From Chitinophaga agrisoli (GTDB lineage Bacteria; Bacteroidota; Bacteroidia; Chitinophagales; Chitinophagaceae): 64,000 nucleotides of DNA. A model generated the notes under the pieces. The model was not told the DNA's origin. It searched no databases and saw only the letters and a program-made list of their open reading frames with translations. The stretch is from contig NZ_VUOC01000004.1 in assembly GCF_008386695.1 (NCBI RefSeq), positions 1,180,327 through 1,244,326 of the forward strand, read 5' to 3'. This document shows positions 25,467 through 34,710 of the stretch, piece after piece (positions within the stretch are counted from its first letter, which is position 1; the number at the start of each line of letters is the position of its first letter). Made by a program: the position numbers and the translations under genes.

Positions 25467-26513
25467 ATGAGCCAGATCAAAAAGATAGCTATACTGCGGG
25501 CCCTTCAGCTGGGCGACCTGATTTGTCTGATCCCGGCGGTGCGGGCACTGAAGAAGGCTTATCCCCGGGCGACCATCACCCTGATAGGATTGCCGGGGCA
25601 AAAGGGGTTTGCCACCCGGTTCCGGCATTATTTCGATCATTTTGTGGAGTTTCCCGGCTGGCCGGGGCTGCCGGAACAAAAGCCGGTACTGTCCAGGGTG
25701 ACCCGTTTTCTGACAGATGCACAATTGCAGCAATATGACCTGGTGCTGCAATTACAGGGCAATGGCACGCATACCAATGAGCTCTGCGAGCTGCTGGGCG
25801 GGAAACGGACCGCTGGCCTGCGGCTGGAAGGCGCTTACTGTCCGGATGAGCAGCTATTCCCTGTTATGACGGAAAGCGAGCACGAGATACTACGGTTGCT
25901 GAAAGTGGTGCATGCTCTTGGCGTTCCCCTGCAGGGCACAGCACTGGAATTTCCTGTAACCACCAGTGAATATGCCGCGGCTGATAAGATCATGCAGCGC
26001 CTGCACCTGACAGCCGGACAGTATGTATGCCTGCACCCTGGCGCACGGGATTGCCGGCGGCGCTGGTCACCCGCTAATTTTGCCGCCATAGGCGATACGC
26101 TGGCGGCAGCCGGTTATCAAATATTGGTCACCGGTTCCAAGGAGGAGCAATCCCTGACCAAAGCGGTGGCCGATCAGATGCGATACCGGGCTATTGACCT
26201 GGTGGCAAGCATAGGCCATACCGGTATTGGCGAACTGGCGGTGCTGATCCGTGGGGCAGCCGCCCTGCTAAGCAATGACACCGGCGTATCGCATGTAGCA
26301 GCAGCGTTGCAGACGCCCAGCGTAGTAGTGTTCTCGCATTTTTCAGATCCGGATCGCTGGGCCCCGCTGGATGCATCACTGCACTTGACCATACCGGCGG
26401 CACAGTCACACGACCTGGGCGTTGTGCTGGCAGCTATGGAGAAAGTGCTGCAACGGCCCTTAGCAGCAAATAAAACGGCCGCCCATGTAGTACAGGAGCA
26501 GCCGATTGTTTAA
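25467..26513 (+). CDS. GT9 (heptosyltransferase-like) glycosyltransferase
   Basis: 348 aa, the usual length of ADP-heptose:LPS heptosyltransferases. The N-terminal domain reads ILRALQLGDLICLIPAVRAL, the family's first motif. The C-terminal domain has CLHPGARDCRRRWSPANFA and LLSNDTGVSHVAAALQTPSV, the donor-binding loops of GT9. It acts at the inner face of the cytoplasmic membrane in LPS core or related glycan assembly. It forms a pair with the upstream GT4 gene. Confidence 0.88.
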   Translation: MSQIKKIAILRALQLGDLICLIPAVRALKKAYPRATITLIGLPGQKGFATRFRHYFDHFVEFPGWPGLPEQKPVLSRVTRFLTDAQLQQYDLVLQLQGNGTHTNELCELLGGKRTAGLRLEGAYCPDEQLFPVMTESEHEILRLLKVVHALGVPLQGTALEFPVTTSEYAAADKIMQRLHLTAGQYVCLHPGARDCRRRWSPANFAAIGDTLAAAGYQILVTGSKEEQSLTKAVADQMRYRAIDLVASIGHTGIGELAVLIRGAAALLSNDTGVSHVAAALQTPSVVVFSHFSDPDRWAPLDASLHLTIPAAQSHDLGVVLAAMEKVLQRPLAANKTAAHVVQEQPIV

Positions 26514-26618
26514 TAATATGGCAAGGCAACTTTACCTGCTGACCATCGGTACTTATAGTAGCCCGCATTTGGTGGTAGGGTGTAACGTTGCGATGCAGTT
26601 GCGATGCAATTACCCGCC

Positions 26619-27989
26619 TCAGAGCTGTTCAAAATGCGCGATAAAATGCCTCAATAACGGCGTTTCGTAAGTGATCTTATACCCCTTGATGTTATTCCGC
26701 CGGTTAAACACCTCCACAATCACCTCAGCTACATAATCTATATGGCTTTGGGTATATACCCTACGGGGAATGGCCAGCCTTACCAGCTCCATAGGCGCTG
26801 GAACCAGTGCCCCATCCGGCCCGTATTTACCAAACATAACGGAGCCTATCTCTACGCCACGTACCCCTCCTTCCACATATAAGGCGCCGCATAATGCCTG
26901 TCCGGGATACTCGTGGGGCGGGATATGGGGCAGAAAGGCCTTTGCATCCAGGTAAACAGCATGGCCCCCGGTGGGCTTGATATAGGGCACGCCGGCAGCA
27001 TCCAGCTTCTCCCCGATGTATTCTATGCTGCGGATACGGTATTGCAGGTAATCTTCGTGCAGGACTTCCTCCAGGCCTATGGCAATAGCTTCCAGGTCCC
27101 GGCCGGCCAGGCCGCCGTAGGTGGGGAACCCTTCCGTAATGATCAACAGGTTGCGGCATTCCATGGCCAGCTGCTCATCGCGCATGGCCAGGAAACCGCC
27201 AATATTGGCAAAGGCGTCCTTTTTTGCGCTCATGGTGCAACCATCCGCATAAGAAAACAATTCCTGGGCAATGGAGAGAATGGTACGGTTTTCATATCCC
27301 GCCTCCCGTTTGCGGATAAAATAACAGTTCTCCGCAAAGCGGCAGGCGTCAATGAACAGGCGCACGCCGTAACGATCGCATATTTCCCTTACCGCCTTTA
27401 CGTTGGCCATACTTACCGGCTGACCGCCGCCGGAATTGTTTGTTACCGTAATAATGACCAGCGGGATATTCTCTGCCCCCTTTTCCCGGATGAATTGCTC
27501 CAACGCGGTTACATTCATATTGCCTTTAAAAGGCGCAACTAATGCAGGCTGCTTACCTTCATCACAGAGCAGGTCCACCCCCTCCGCGCCGGAAAACTCA
27601 ATATTAGCCCGGGTAGTATCAAAAAGGGTATTGCTTATAAAATATTTGCCCTTACCGCCGGTAATGCTGAAAAGGATCTTTTCTGCCGCACGGCCCTGGT
27701 GTGTGGGAATGATATAGGGCATGCCTGTGATATTGCGTACAGAGGTCTCAAACCGGAAAAAACTGTCGCTGCCGGCATAACTCTCATCGCCGCGCATGAT
27801 ACCGGCCCATTGCTCACTGCTCATGGCGCTGGTGCCACTGTCTGTAAGCAGGTCTATGATCACATCCCGCGCATGGATCAGGAAGGGATTAAAATGCGCC
27901 TGTTGCAGAATCCGGATGCGCTCTTCACGGGTAGTAAAGTAAATAGGCTCTACCGCCTTTATTTTAAAAGGCTCTATAATTGTTTTCAT
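26619..27989 (-). CDS. tnaA: Tryptophanase
   Basis: 456 aa, a PLP-dependent beta-eliminating lyase. The PLP lysine is K257 in MSAKKDAF, and LTDSGTSAMS plus IPTHQGRAAEK are family blocks. Tryptophanase and tyrosine phenol-lyase are close homologues, but three diagnostic positions point to tryptophanase: Asp124 (FDTT; Thr in tyrosine phenol-lyase), Ile381 (VEIGS; Arg in tyrosine phenol-lyase) and His448 (LRHF; Phe in tyrosine phenol-lyase). The reaction is L-tryptophan to indole, pyruvate and ammonia in the cytoplasm. No tnaC leader or Trp permease is seen beside it; it appears to be a single-gene unit with about 200 nt of upstream sequence. Confidence 0.88.
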   Translation of the reverse strand: MKTIIEPFKIKAVEPIYFTTREERIRILQQAHFNPFLIHARDVIIDLLTDSGTSAMSSEQWAGIMRGDESYAGSDSFFRFETSVRNITGMPYIIPTHQGRAAEKILFSITGGKGKYFISNTLFDTTRANIEFSGAEGVDLLCDEGKQPALVAPFKGNMNVTALEQFIREKGAENIPLVIITVTNNSGGGQPVSMANVKAVREICDRYGVRLFIDACRFAENCYFIRKREAGYENRTILSIAQELFSYADGCTMSAKKDAFANIGGFLAMRDEQLAMECRNLLIITEGFPTYGGLAGRDLEAIAIGLEEVLHEDYLQYRIRSIEYIGEKLDAAGVPYIKPTGGHAVYLDAKAFLPHIPPHEYPGQALCGALYVEGGVRGVEIGSVMFGKYGPDGALVPAPMELVRLAIPRRVYTQSHIDYVAEVIVEVFNRRNNIKGYKITYETPLLRHFIAHFEQL

Positions 27990-28191
27990 ATGTAGTGTCA
28001 GGTATTAGATACAGGTATACAAGACAACCCCTGGCGGAGCGCCTTTGTTTAATGGTGATATAATAAAATGGGAAATGAACGCCCGGGTTGGGCGGGGAAG
28101 CATCAGGTAGGGCTCTTAATGATATTTTTCCAAAGGTTCATCTAATGCGAAAATAGGGAATTTTTACCAACGAACAGAACGGTTAAAAAAG

Positions 28192-28243
28192 AAGGCTGTC
28201 TTAAAAGTGAAGGTGCCGTTGAGCACCACTTTAAGACAGCCTT
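28192..28243 (-). terminator. Rho-independent terminator after the baeRF gene
   Basis: Long inverted repeat: AAGGCTGTCTTAAAAGTG (28192-28209) pairs with CACTTTAAGACAGCCTT (28227-28243) with a single bulged base. On the minus strand the stem is followed by CTTTTTTAACC. It lies 21 nt after the stop of the baeRF gene. Confidence 0.85.
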
Positions 28244-28263
28244 TCATTCAACGGGTTAGTCCC

Positions 28264-29700
28264 TTAATACCGCATAATAGCCGCCATAGGGCTATCTGCA
28301 GGCATCTGATGTTTATCTAACATAAATACTTCCGCGCCGGTTTCCACGGCTTTAGCGGCAGTAGCGTTCACCAGGCATTCATCCCCGGGTTGTTCTGTAT
28401 CATGCAGCTGCAGGTCGTTACGCTGTTCATCAAAAGCGCCCCATAACTGTGCGTCCTTTTGGATGAACAATACGTCTGCGCGTGCGTAATAACTGGCAGG
28501 TATCACATCCGCCAATACAGAAGAAGTGCGGCCATTAGCACTGTTGTTAGCGTATCGTTCCAGGGCCTGCCGGCAATGCTGTTCAAAATACGGCTGCATT
28601 TTTTCCTTCGCTTTTTCATACAGGTCTGTTATGCGCCCGTGTTCGTAGTTACCTATCAGCGCATCATCCATCATGTGTTTGTACTTTGAGCGTTTTTTGA
28701 AAATAGGTATCATATAGTCCACGGCGGCCAGGAGCAGCGGCGTATTTTTGGTGGACAGCACCTCTTTCCAAAGGGTTTCATCCACTTCGTCAAAATACAT
28801 GGATATGTTTTCTTTATCATCCGGACGGCCTGCGCCCATACCGTGATAATTAGCGCCCTGGCCGGGGCCTGCGCCTCCTGTACGGAAAAAATCTTTACCG
28901 TCTTTCTCTTCAAAATGCACTACATCATCCATACCGTTTGGCATCCCATTCACCGGTACTTCCCACATACCAAATGCATCTGCTTCATATAAGGTGGCTT
29001 TATGCTTGCTGAGCGCCAGTACATAAAAATGTTCCTTATTGGTGAGCAATGGCAGCAGGGCGCCGATATGGAACGAGTGGTTGATATAACATTGTTCCGC
29101 CACACTCATTGGCAGCTGTATATATTTGAAATACCCGTCTGCGATAAACAGGCCTAAGCCATGTTCCTGGCCGCGCCAGAAACTGCTATCCTGCTGGAGG
29201 TTAAAGGCTGGTTGCAATACGGCTTCTGCCTCATCTGCGGATAAACCTTTCTGCACCAGCTGCTGCTGGGTTTGTTGAAGTAATTTCTTTAGCAGGATGG
29301 CATCCTGCTGTTCATTTACTGCCACACCGGATCTGTGTGTAGGCATATACAAAGTAATGCAGTACCCGGTTGTAGCATGATATGCTGCAATTGTGGTGAA
29401 ATCTTCCCGGGTTAGGTTACCGGGCAAAGGTTCAGCCTGGCCGGCAACCTGCTGTTTTTTGTAATTAGACTGTGAGGCGTATTCCTCCTCCTCTCCTTTT
29501 GCGGTATTCCTGTTAGGGTGCCGCATGTGTACATTAGGCGCCAGTTCATCTTCTCCACTGGTATATCTGGCGGTCATTTCCTCATCTCGTTTTAATCCTT
29601 CTTCGTCAATAGTGGGCCTTAATCCCAACCTGGCTTCGCGGCCGGAGCCGGAGGGTTTTCCTTTAAGCGGAATGAATTTTCCTTCTCTATCTTTTCCCAT
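28264..29700 (-). CDS. Bacterial archaeo-eukaryotic release factor-like (baeRF) protein
   Basis: 478 aa. The first about 95 residues are charged, low-complexity and probably disordered (GKPSGSGREARLG, AKGEEEEYASQ). From about residue 100 the baeRF pattern appears: ITLYMPTHRSG, then GLGLFIADGYFKYIQLP and a C-terminal L7Ae/Rossmann-like region with a repeated redox-like ending (TGAEVFMLDKHQMP). These proteins are bacterial relatives of eRF1 whose proposed role is in ribosome rescue or stress; few have been tested. It is a single-gene unit ending at a strong terminator and divergent from the MscS gene (68 nt between starts). Confidence 0.75.
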   Translation of the reverse strand: MGKDREGKFIPLKGKPSGSGREARLGLRPTIDEEGLKRDEEMTARYTSGEDELAPNVHMRHPNRNTAKGEEEEYASQSNYKKQQVAGQAEPLPGNLTREDFTTIAAYHATTGYCITLYMPTHRSGVAVNEQQDAILLKKLLQQTQQQLVQKGLSADEAEAVLQPAFNLQQDSSFWRGQEHGLGLFIADGYFKYIQLPMSVAEQCYINHSFHIGALLPLLTNKEHFYVLALSKHKATLYEADAFGMWEVPVNGMPNGMDDVVHFEEKDGKDFFRTGGAGPGQGANYHGMGAGRPDDKENISMYFDEVDETLWKEVLSTKNTPLLLAAVDYMIPIFKKRSKYKHMMDDALIGNYEHGRITDLYEKAKEKMQPYFEQHCRQALERYANNSANGRTSSVLADVIPASYYARADVLFIQKDAQLWGAFDEQRNDLQLHDTEQPGDECLVNATAAKAVETGAEVFMLDKHQMPADSPMAAIMRY

Positions 29701-29767
29701 AGTTAACAGTTTTATTACTCAAATAAGGGCACAAACACTATACCATATGAGCTTATATTTGTAGTGT

Positions 29768-30889
29768 ATGCTGGACCAAATACAACAATCATTGAGCCAT
29801 TTGCCCTCTTGGTTAGGGAATATCATTTTGGCAGCCTGTGCGCTGATCACCGGGTTTGCCATTAAAGGGTTATTATCGTTAGTACTGCACCGCTCTGCCA
29901 AAGCGCCGGTAGAAGAATATTCTGTCATACGTTCAATACTGAAACGTTTAGGCACACCGGTTACTTATTTTTTGCCGGTACTGATGTTGAACGCTTTCCT
30001 TCCTTTGATGGAGCTCCGGCCCAAAGAGCTGACAGTGTTCAGCTCCATTGTGGAAGTACTGCTGATCATCACTTTTGGCTATATTCTGATCGGCATTGTA
30101 AAAGTGTTTGAAGACTATGTAGTACATGCGTATGACCTTAAAAAATCGAATAATCTGCGGGAGCGGAAGATACGGACCCAACTGCAGTTTATCCGGAAAT
30201 TATCCGTTAGTGTGATCGTTATACTGGTAGTTTGCGCGGTATTACTCAGCTTTGAAAGCCTGCGCAAGATAGGTACCGGTTTGCTGACCGGCGTAGGCGT
30301 AGGCGGTATTATTGTGGGTTTTGCGGCGCAGCGTTCCCTGGCTAATTTCCTGGCGGGATTGCAGATCGCTTTTACACAGCCGATACGTATAGATGATGTA
30401 CTGATCGTAGAAGGGGAATGGGGACGCGTGGAAGAGATTACGTTGACGTATGTGGTGCTGGGCATCTGGGACCAGCGGAAATTGATATTGCCTATTAATT
30501 ATTTTATAGAGAAGCCTTTTCAGAACTGGACGCGGACGGGCTCTGCGATCCTGGGAACCGTGTTTTTATACCTGGATTATAGTGCGCCGGTGGATGCGCT
30601 GCGGGCGGAGTTTGAAAGATTGGTGACGGATCATCCGTTATGGGATAAACGGGTAAAGGTGATGCAGGTGACCAATGCGACGGATAGGACGATGGAGGTT
30701 AGGTTGTTGATCAGCGCGGTGAATTCTGGGCAGGCGTTTGATCTAAGGTGTTTTTTGAGGGAAAGGATGATAGCGTTTGTACAGGAGCGGTATCCGGAGA
30801 GTTTGCCGAAGGTGAGGGCGGAAATGAGTGGGGAGAAGAAACCGATAGCGGATGAATTAGGAACGGGGAGGTCTGGGATGGAGTTATAG
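29768..30889 (+). CDS. MscS family small-conductance mechanosensitive channel
   Basis: 373 aa. About four N-terminal membrane helices precede the pore-lining TM3 and beta domain of MscS: GTGLLTGVGVGGIIVGFAAQ followed by RSLANFLAGLQIAFTQPIRI and VEGEWGRVEEITLTYVVL. It opens in the inner membrane on hypo-osmotic shock to release ions and solutes. A TATATTTG -7-like box at 29754-29761 ends 6 nt before the ATG, which would give a nearly leaderless mRNA, but no matching -33 box is evident. Confidence 0.9.
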   Translation: MLDQIQQSLSHLPSWLGNIILAACALITGFAIKGLLSLVLHRSAKAPVEEYSVIRSILKRLGTPVTYFLPVLMLNAFLPLMELRPKELTVFSSIVEVLLIITFGYILIGIVKVFEDYVVHAYDLKKSNNLRERKIRTQLQFIRKLSVSVIVILVVCAVLLSFESLRKIGTGLLTGVGVGGIIVGFAAQRSLANFLAGLQIAFTQPIRIDDVLIVEGEWGRVEEITLTYVVLGIWDQRKLILPINYFIEKPFQNWTRTGSAILGTVFLYLDYSAPVDALRAEFERLVTDHPLWDKRVKVMQVTNATDRTMEVRLLISAVNSGQAFDLRCFLRERMIAFVQERYPESLPKVRAEMSGEKKPIADELGTGRSGMEL

Positions 30890-30921
30890 GGGAATATTAA
30901 GTTTGTTTATCGTTCTTTTGT

Positions 30922-31080
30922 TCATAGCTCTTTTTTTACTTCCTCAATCCGTCCATCGGGATACTCCGCCATTAGTTTGCCATTTCTACCAAAATAAATC
31001 GGTAATCCTTCGGAAAATGCCTTTTCCTTGGCCCGCCTGAGGATATTTTGGGCGGCTTGTTCAAATTCCTCATCCGTCAT
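30922..31080 (-). CDS. Small conserved-looking protein of unknown function
   Basis: 52 aa from ATG 31080 (MTDEEFEQAAQNILRRAKEK); an ATG at 31125 would add 15 residues that read less well. The C-terminal half, LPIYFGRNGKLMAEYPDG followed by RIEEVKK, has a beta-hairpin look seen in many small proteins of Bacteroidota and Proteobacteria with no assigned role. It may be cotranscribed with the upstream lipoprotein gene (77 nt away on the same strand). No function is claimed. Confidence 0.6.
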   Translation of the reverse strand: MTDEEFEQAAQNILRRAKEKAFSEGLPIYFGRNGKLMAEYPDGRIEEVKKEL

Positions 31081-31157
31081 TTCAAAGACGGACTTTGAGG
31101 CGCCTCCGTAGAGTAATATGATCAAGGACGATAGCCGCTACTTTTCAACGCAAACAA

Positions 31158-31952
31158 TCAATTTTTATCAAGTTCCACCGGCACCGAGCCGCAAAAGTGC
31201 CATGGAGAAAGGCCTGTCCCGGGGTCTTTTAAGTACCTGAGGAAGCGTGGAGATAACTTGAATTGGTTACTGCTAAATGTACCTTCATAAGACCTGGAGA
31301 TGTATAAAGATTCGCCTATTTCCAGCCTGACCCGCATCATGTTCTTATCTTCACCCTGATATTTTAAAGCGAGCAGCAAAACAAACTCTCCCGGGTGCAC
31401 TTTGAGCCCGAAATGTCCATTTCCGCAAAAATCAAATGATTTACCTTCAATAGGCCGCCAGGACCAGTCCTCCCGATATATAGCTTCCTGAATACCGAAA
31501 GCGTAATTATCTTTCCCATAGAAGACCTTTGTTGAGGATGTCTCGTTCACTACATAGATAGGAAAATAATAAAGGCCGTATGGATGGTATTCATTCTTAT
31601 AATGAACAGATCTCGCATAATCTATGAAAATTTGAAAGCCATCGGTGGAAAGGGTATCACTGGGTGAAGGATGGCTGCGCTCTTTTATAATATCTACTTT
31701 CGGTATGGTATCGTCCAATAGAAAACGCTCGCCCAATGAGAGTGTATCTGTAAATTTATGCTTACCTCCAAAAATGAAAGTTTCTTCGTTAATGCAATCC
31801 ATTTTCTTGTATTCGATCGTATCTGTCGTGGGGGATTGTATTACAACAGGCAGATGAAAATCCCTGGAAATTCCTGCTGACGGCTGATCAGATGAATTAC
31901 AGCTTATTATCAACGGAAATAAAAGAAATACAATTGCCTGGTATTTTGTCAT
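31158..31952 (-). CDS. Lipoprotein of unknown function
   Basis: 264 aa. It has a lipoprotein signal with Cys18 as lipidation site (LFPLIISCNSS), then a beta-rich mature domain with several aromatic residues and the segment FGLKVHPGEFVLLLAL. No family was recognised. It is single or paired with the small protein 30922-31080. Confidence 0.7.
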   Translation of the reverse strand: MTKYQAIVFLLFPLIISCNSSDQPSAGISRDFHLPVVIQSPTTDTIEYKKMDCINEETFIFGGKHKFTDTLSLGERFLLDDTIPKVDIIKERSHPSPSDTLSTDGFQIFIDYARSVHYKNEYHPYGLYYFPIYVVNETSSTKVFYGKDNYAFGIQEAIYREDWSWRPIEGKSFDFCGNGHFGLKVHPGEFVLLLALKYQGEDKNMMRVRLEIGESLYISRSYEGTFSSNQFKLSPRFLRYLKDPGTGLSPWHFCGSVPVELDKN

Positions 31953-32096
31953 AGGGATATTGTCTGCTTTCGATAATCTGCTAAAGATAATAAAGAGATG
32001 CTGCTATTTTAACGCCCCCTTTACTGTTTTTAATGCTTCCTCTACCCGTAAAAAACAATAATTTTGCGCTGCCGTTATCGTCAAACTCAAATCAGT

Positions 32097-32465
32097 ATGA
32101 AAAAGCAGCCGGTACTAAACACCACACCTCCCTGTAAAACAAGAATCCTGGCCATCAAAGACGCCATGGAGATCTTATCCGGAAAATGGAAATTACATAT
32201 CATTGGCACCCTTATAGAGGGGAACAAATTGCGTTTTATGGATCTGCTCCGGGAGGTGGAAGGCATTGCACCAAAAGTATTGTCAAAGGAATTGCAGGAC
32301 ATGGAGGTGAACCAGCTCATTAGCCGCACGGTTTGCAATACTAAACCCATAACAGTAGAATATGAGATCACTGAGTATGGCAAGACACTGGAGCCGATCA
32401 TTGATGAAATTGCCAAGTGGGGAATGGCCTATCGGACATCTTTGCTAAAAAAGCTGCCTCAGTGA
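32097..32465 (+). CDS. HxlR family winged-helix regulator
   Basis: 122 aa from ATG 32097; the frame is open from a TTG further upstream. The HxlR/DUF24 core is clear: AIKDAMEILSGKWKLHIIG, LRFMDLLREVEGIAPKVLSK and VEYEITEYGKTLEPII. Members are often redox- or aldehyde-responsive repressors. It is convergent with the FrnE/DsbA-like gene. The only repeated GTAAC/GTTAC sites nearby are upstream of that gene (33528-33551). A single Cys pair at the N-terminus (TPPCKTR) plus one Cys later could sense oxidation; this is inference. Confidence 0.88.
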   Translation: MKKQPVLNTTPPCKTRILAIKDAMEILSGKWKLHIIGTLIEGNKLRFMDLLREVEGIAPKVLSKELQDMEVNQLISRTVCNTKPITVEYEITEYGKTLEPIIDEIAKWGMAYRTSLLKKLPQ

Positions 32466-32546
32466 TCAAAATCCGCGAGATGAATATCCCGCGGCTAGCT
32501 AATAAATGCTGATAAAATAAACGTCTGGCCTGTCCGGCCAATAATT

Positions 32547-33458
32547 TTACTTCCTGATCCAGAGCGCGCCATTTTTACTCTCGAAAACGGTCAATTGATC
32601 TTCCTTCACCAAATTTACCAGCCGCTGTTCCGCTTCCTGAAAAGTCATGTCACTAAGTTCAGCAAACTCCCGCAGGGTGAGTGTGGGATAAACGGCAAAC
32701 AGGCTTTTCCAATCTCTGGCATAAACGGCTTTTTCAGCGCCCGCGAACACCTTTTTTATGCCGGCCTCGAAGTTGGCATATGGTTTAACGCCGTAGATTA
32801 TTTCGGTATCGCCGGAAGCGTTGGAAACAAATAAGGTGGGGAAGCCTCTTACGCCTAGTTTTCTGGCCAGGGCAAGATCTTCATTAAACAATTCTTTGGC
32901 TTTACCTTCAAAATCAGCCTTCAATTGCTGGGTATTTAAGCCCGCTTGTGTGCCGGCTTGTTCTATATACTCCCATTTAGTGATGTTTTTCTTTTGCAGG
33001 AACACCATTTCCCGCAGCGCCCTGAGAAAGGCAACGGCTTTCAATTTATCCTGCAGCTGAGCGGCCTTACATGCGATGGAAGGAGGATAAGAGGAGTCAA
33101 GCGGGTCTGCGAGCCAGACATCCCCATCAATTGGCATTTTGTAATGCAGGCTTACTTCGTCCCAATGATGCGCTACATCTGATGGTTTGCTTATACCACC
33201 GCTATTATAGCTCCAGTCGGGCAATAAGCCTCCCATATGATAGTTGATCTCTATATCCCGGCCGTATTCGAGCTTTAGCTTTTTTAACTGCGGTTCTATC
33301 CCCCAGCAGGAAGAGCATATAGGATCCGTAAAGTAGACTATTTTAACAGGTTTATTTTCAGCAGTAACATTTTGCGTCTTTCCATCCTGCCCAGTTGCTG
33401 GTATTTCGCAGATCCCGGTCTCGGGATCACATAACAGCGGGTTTGTATTCGCTTTCAT
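32547..33458 (-). CDS. FrnE/DsbA-like thioredoxin-fold protein with C-terminal extension
   Basis: 303 aa from ATG 33458; an in-frame TTG upstream would add eight residues. It opens with a short Cys-containing stretch (LLCDPETGICEIP). The DsbA-type active site CSSC follows in YFTDPICSSCWGIEP, then the all-helical insertion of FrnE/2-hydroxychromene isomerase-like proteins, and GVRGFPTLFVSN with the cis-proline. The C-terminal about 60 residues form a small helical domain (LTLREFAELSDMTFQEAEQRL) resembling a winged-helix or adaptor module. There is no signal peptide, so it is probably cytoplasmic, as in the FrnE/SpxH group of redox and protease-adaptor proteins. Confidence 0.8.
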   Translation of the reverse strand: MKANTNPLLCDPETGICEIPATGQDGKTQNVTAENKPVKIVYFTDPICSSCWGIEPQLKKLKLEYGRDIEINYHMGGLLPDWSYNSGGISKPSDVAHHWDEVSLHYKMPIDGDVWLADPLDSSYPPSIACKAAQLQDKLKAVAFLRALREMVFLQKKNITKWEYIEQAGTQAGLNTQQLKADFEGKAKELFNEDLALARKLGVRGFPTLFVSNASGDTEIIYGVKPYANFEAGIKKVFAGAEKAVYARDWKSLFAVYPTLTLREFAELSDMTFQEAEQRLVNLVKEDQLTVFESKNGALWIRK

Positions 33459-33527
33459 TTCCGGTGTTTTAATCCGGGGCAAACTTACCGAACAGTCCAG
33501 GCATGATCCCCATGGATTCCCTCTATG

Positions 33528-33551
33528 TAACCAGTTACCTGGAGGTAACTA
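33528..33551. promoter_or_regulatory. Overlapping GTAAC/GTTAC inverted repeats between divergent genes
   Basis: Three half-sites are packed in 24 bp. GTAACCAGTTAC (33528-33539) is a 5-bp-arm palindrome. AGTTACC (33534-33540) also pairs with GGTAACT (33545-33551) around TGGA. They lie in the 137-nt region between the FrnE-like gene (minus) and the cyclase gene (plus). They are candidate operators, with the nearby HxlR regulator as the obvious suspect. Confidence 0.4.
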
Positions 33552-33595
33552 CCGGAAAAAATGGATATATTGGGTAAGCAAATCTTCCCTTTAAG

Positions 33596-34636
33596 ATGAT
33601 GAACAGGAGGACTTCTTACAAACTGCGGCAGCTGGGGATCATTACGGTCATATGGCTGATAATAGGCTTTTTTATCCCCCTATATGACCGTCTCGCGCTT
33701 TCCACCACCAATGCGGTAACCCCTGTGCCTAAATACAGTATTGCCGAAGCCGTGGCCATTAATATGGGCGCCGCCCTGATAGGCGCATTACTGGGCGGCA
33801 GCCTGCTGGTCTTTTATGTAAATGTGAAGTTCCGGGACAAGTCTTATGGCTATACCATTCTCACGGTGGTATTGTCCTTCCTGGGGGTGGTGGCGATCGT
33901 AAATGTAGTGCTGCGGTTATTTGCCATCCCCTCGGACCCGTTCCGGATACTAAAGAACTGTATGATCTGGGGCGTGATAGTGGCTATTACGCAGCTATTC
34001 CTGCAGATCAATAATAAATTCGGACAGGGCGTTTTCTGGAATATTTTGCGGGGCAAGTACAATACGCCTAAGGAAGAAAACAAGATCTTCATGTTCCTGG
34101 ACCTGAATTCCTCTACTACGATAGCAGAAAAACTGGGCGACAAAAAATACCATGCGTTCCTGAAAGACCTCTTTACAGACATTACCAATCCAATCCTGGA
34201 TAATAAAGGAGAAATATACCAGTATGTAGGTGATGAAGTGATCGTAGCCTGGAAGCATGACGATGGTATACAGAACAGCAAATGTGTACAATGTTTTTTT
34301 GATATCAAATACCACCTGCTACAGCTAAATAACAAGTATATGAAGCTGTACGGGGTAACTCCTATTTTTAAGGCTGGTATCCACTGCGGCAAGGTGGTAG
34401 CCGGTGAAGTAGGCATCATTAAAAGAGATATCACTTATTCCGGCGATGTCTTGAACACCACCTCGCGTATACAGGATATGTGTAAAGAGTTTAACCAGGA
34501 GGTAATCGTTTCCGGCGATCTGGCGGCCTCCCTGCGGCTGGCTGGCAATTTTGCCACGCAGACACTGGGGTCGATCAAACTGAAAGGCAAACAGAAAGAG
34601 ATGCTGCTGATCGCATTAAAATCAATCATACCTTAA
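33596..34636 (+). CDS. Membrane-anchored class III adenylate/guanylate cyclase
   Basis: 346 aa. Four membrane helices occupy about residues 11-140 (LGIITVIWLIIGFF, INMGAALIGALLGG, ILTVVLSFLGVVAI, MIWGVIVAITQLFL). The cyclase domain follows with the two metal aspartates D169 (FMFLDLNSST) and D213 (YQYVGDEVIVAW), the substrate region YSGDVLNTTSRI (N287, R291) and D278, a position that favours ATP over GTP in related enzymes. It should make cAMP at the inner membrane. No cNMP-binding regulator is seen in the window. Confidence 0.9.
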   Translation: MMNRRTSYKLRQLGIITVIWLIIGFFIPLYDRLALSTTNAVTPVPKYSIAEAVAINMGAALIGALLGGSLLVFYVNVKFRDKSYGYTILTVVLSFLGVVAIVNVVLRLFAIPSDPFRILKNCMIWGVIVAITQLFLQINNKFGQGVFWNILRGKYNTPKEENKIFMFLDLNSSTTIAEKLGDKKYHAFLKDLFTDITNPILDNKGEIYQYVGDEVIVAWKHDDGIQNSKCVQCFFDIKYHLLQLNNKYMKLYGVTPIFKAGIHCGKVVAGEVGIIKRDITYSGDVLNTTSRIQDMCKEFNQEVIVSGDLAASLRLAGNFATQTLGSIKLKGKQKEMLLIALKSIIP

Positions 34637-34710
34637 TGAAAAAGGGAAACCCTGTACTAACTACACCACACGGGAGCAGTCTGGAGAGCATATAAGCACC
34701 TTAACTAAAT

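Noticed and set aside
32064-32096. Upstream extension of the HxlR gene from a TTG
   Set aside because: The added residues (MRCRYRQTQIS) are not family-like; the ATG at 32097 gives a normal HxlR length.
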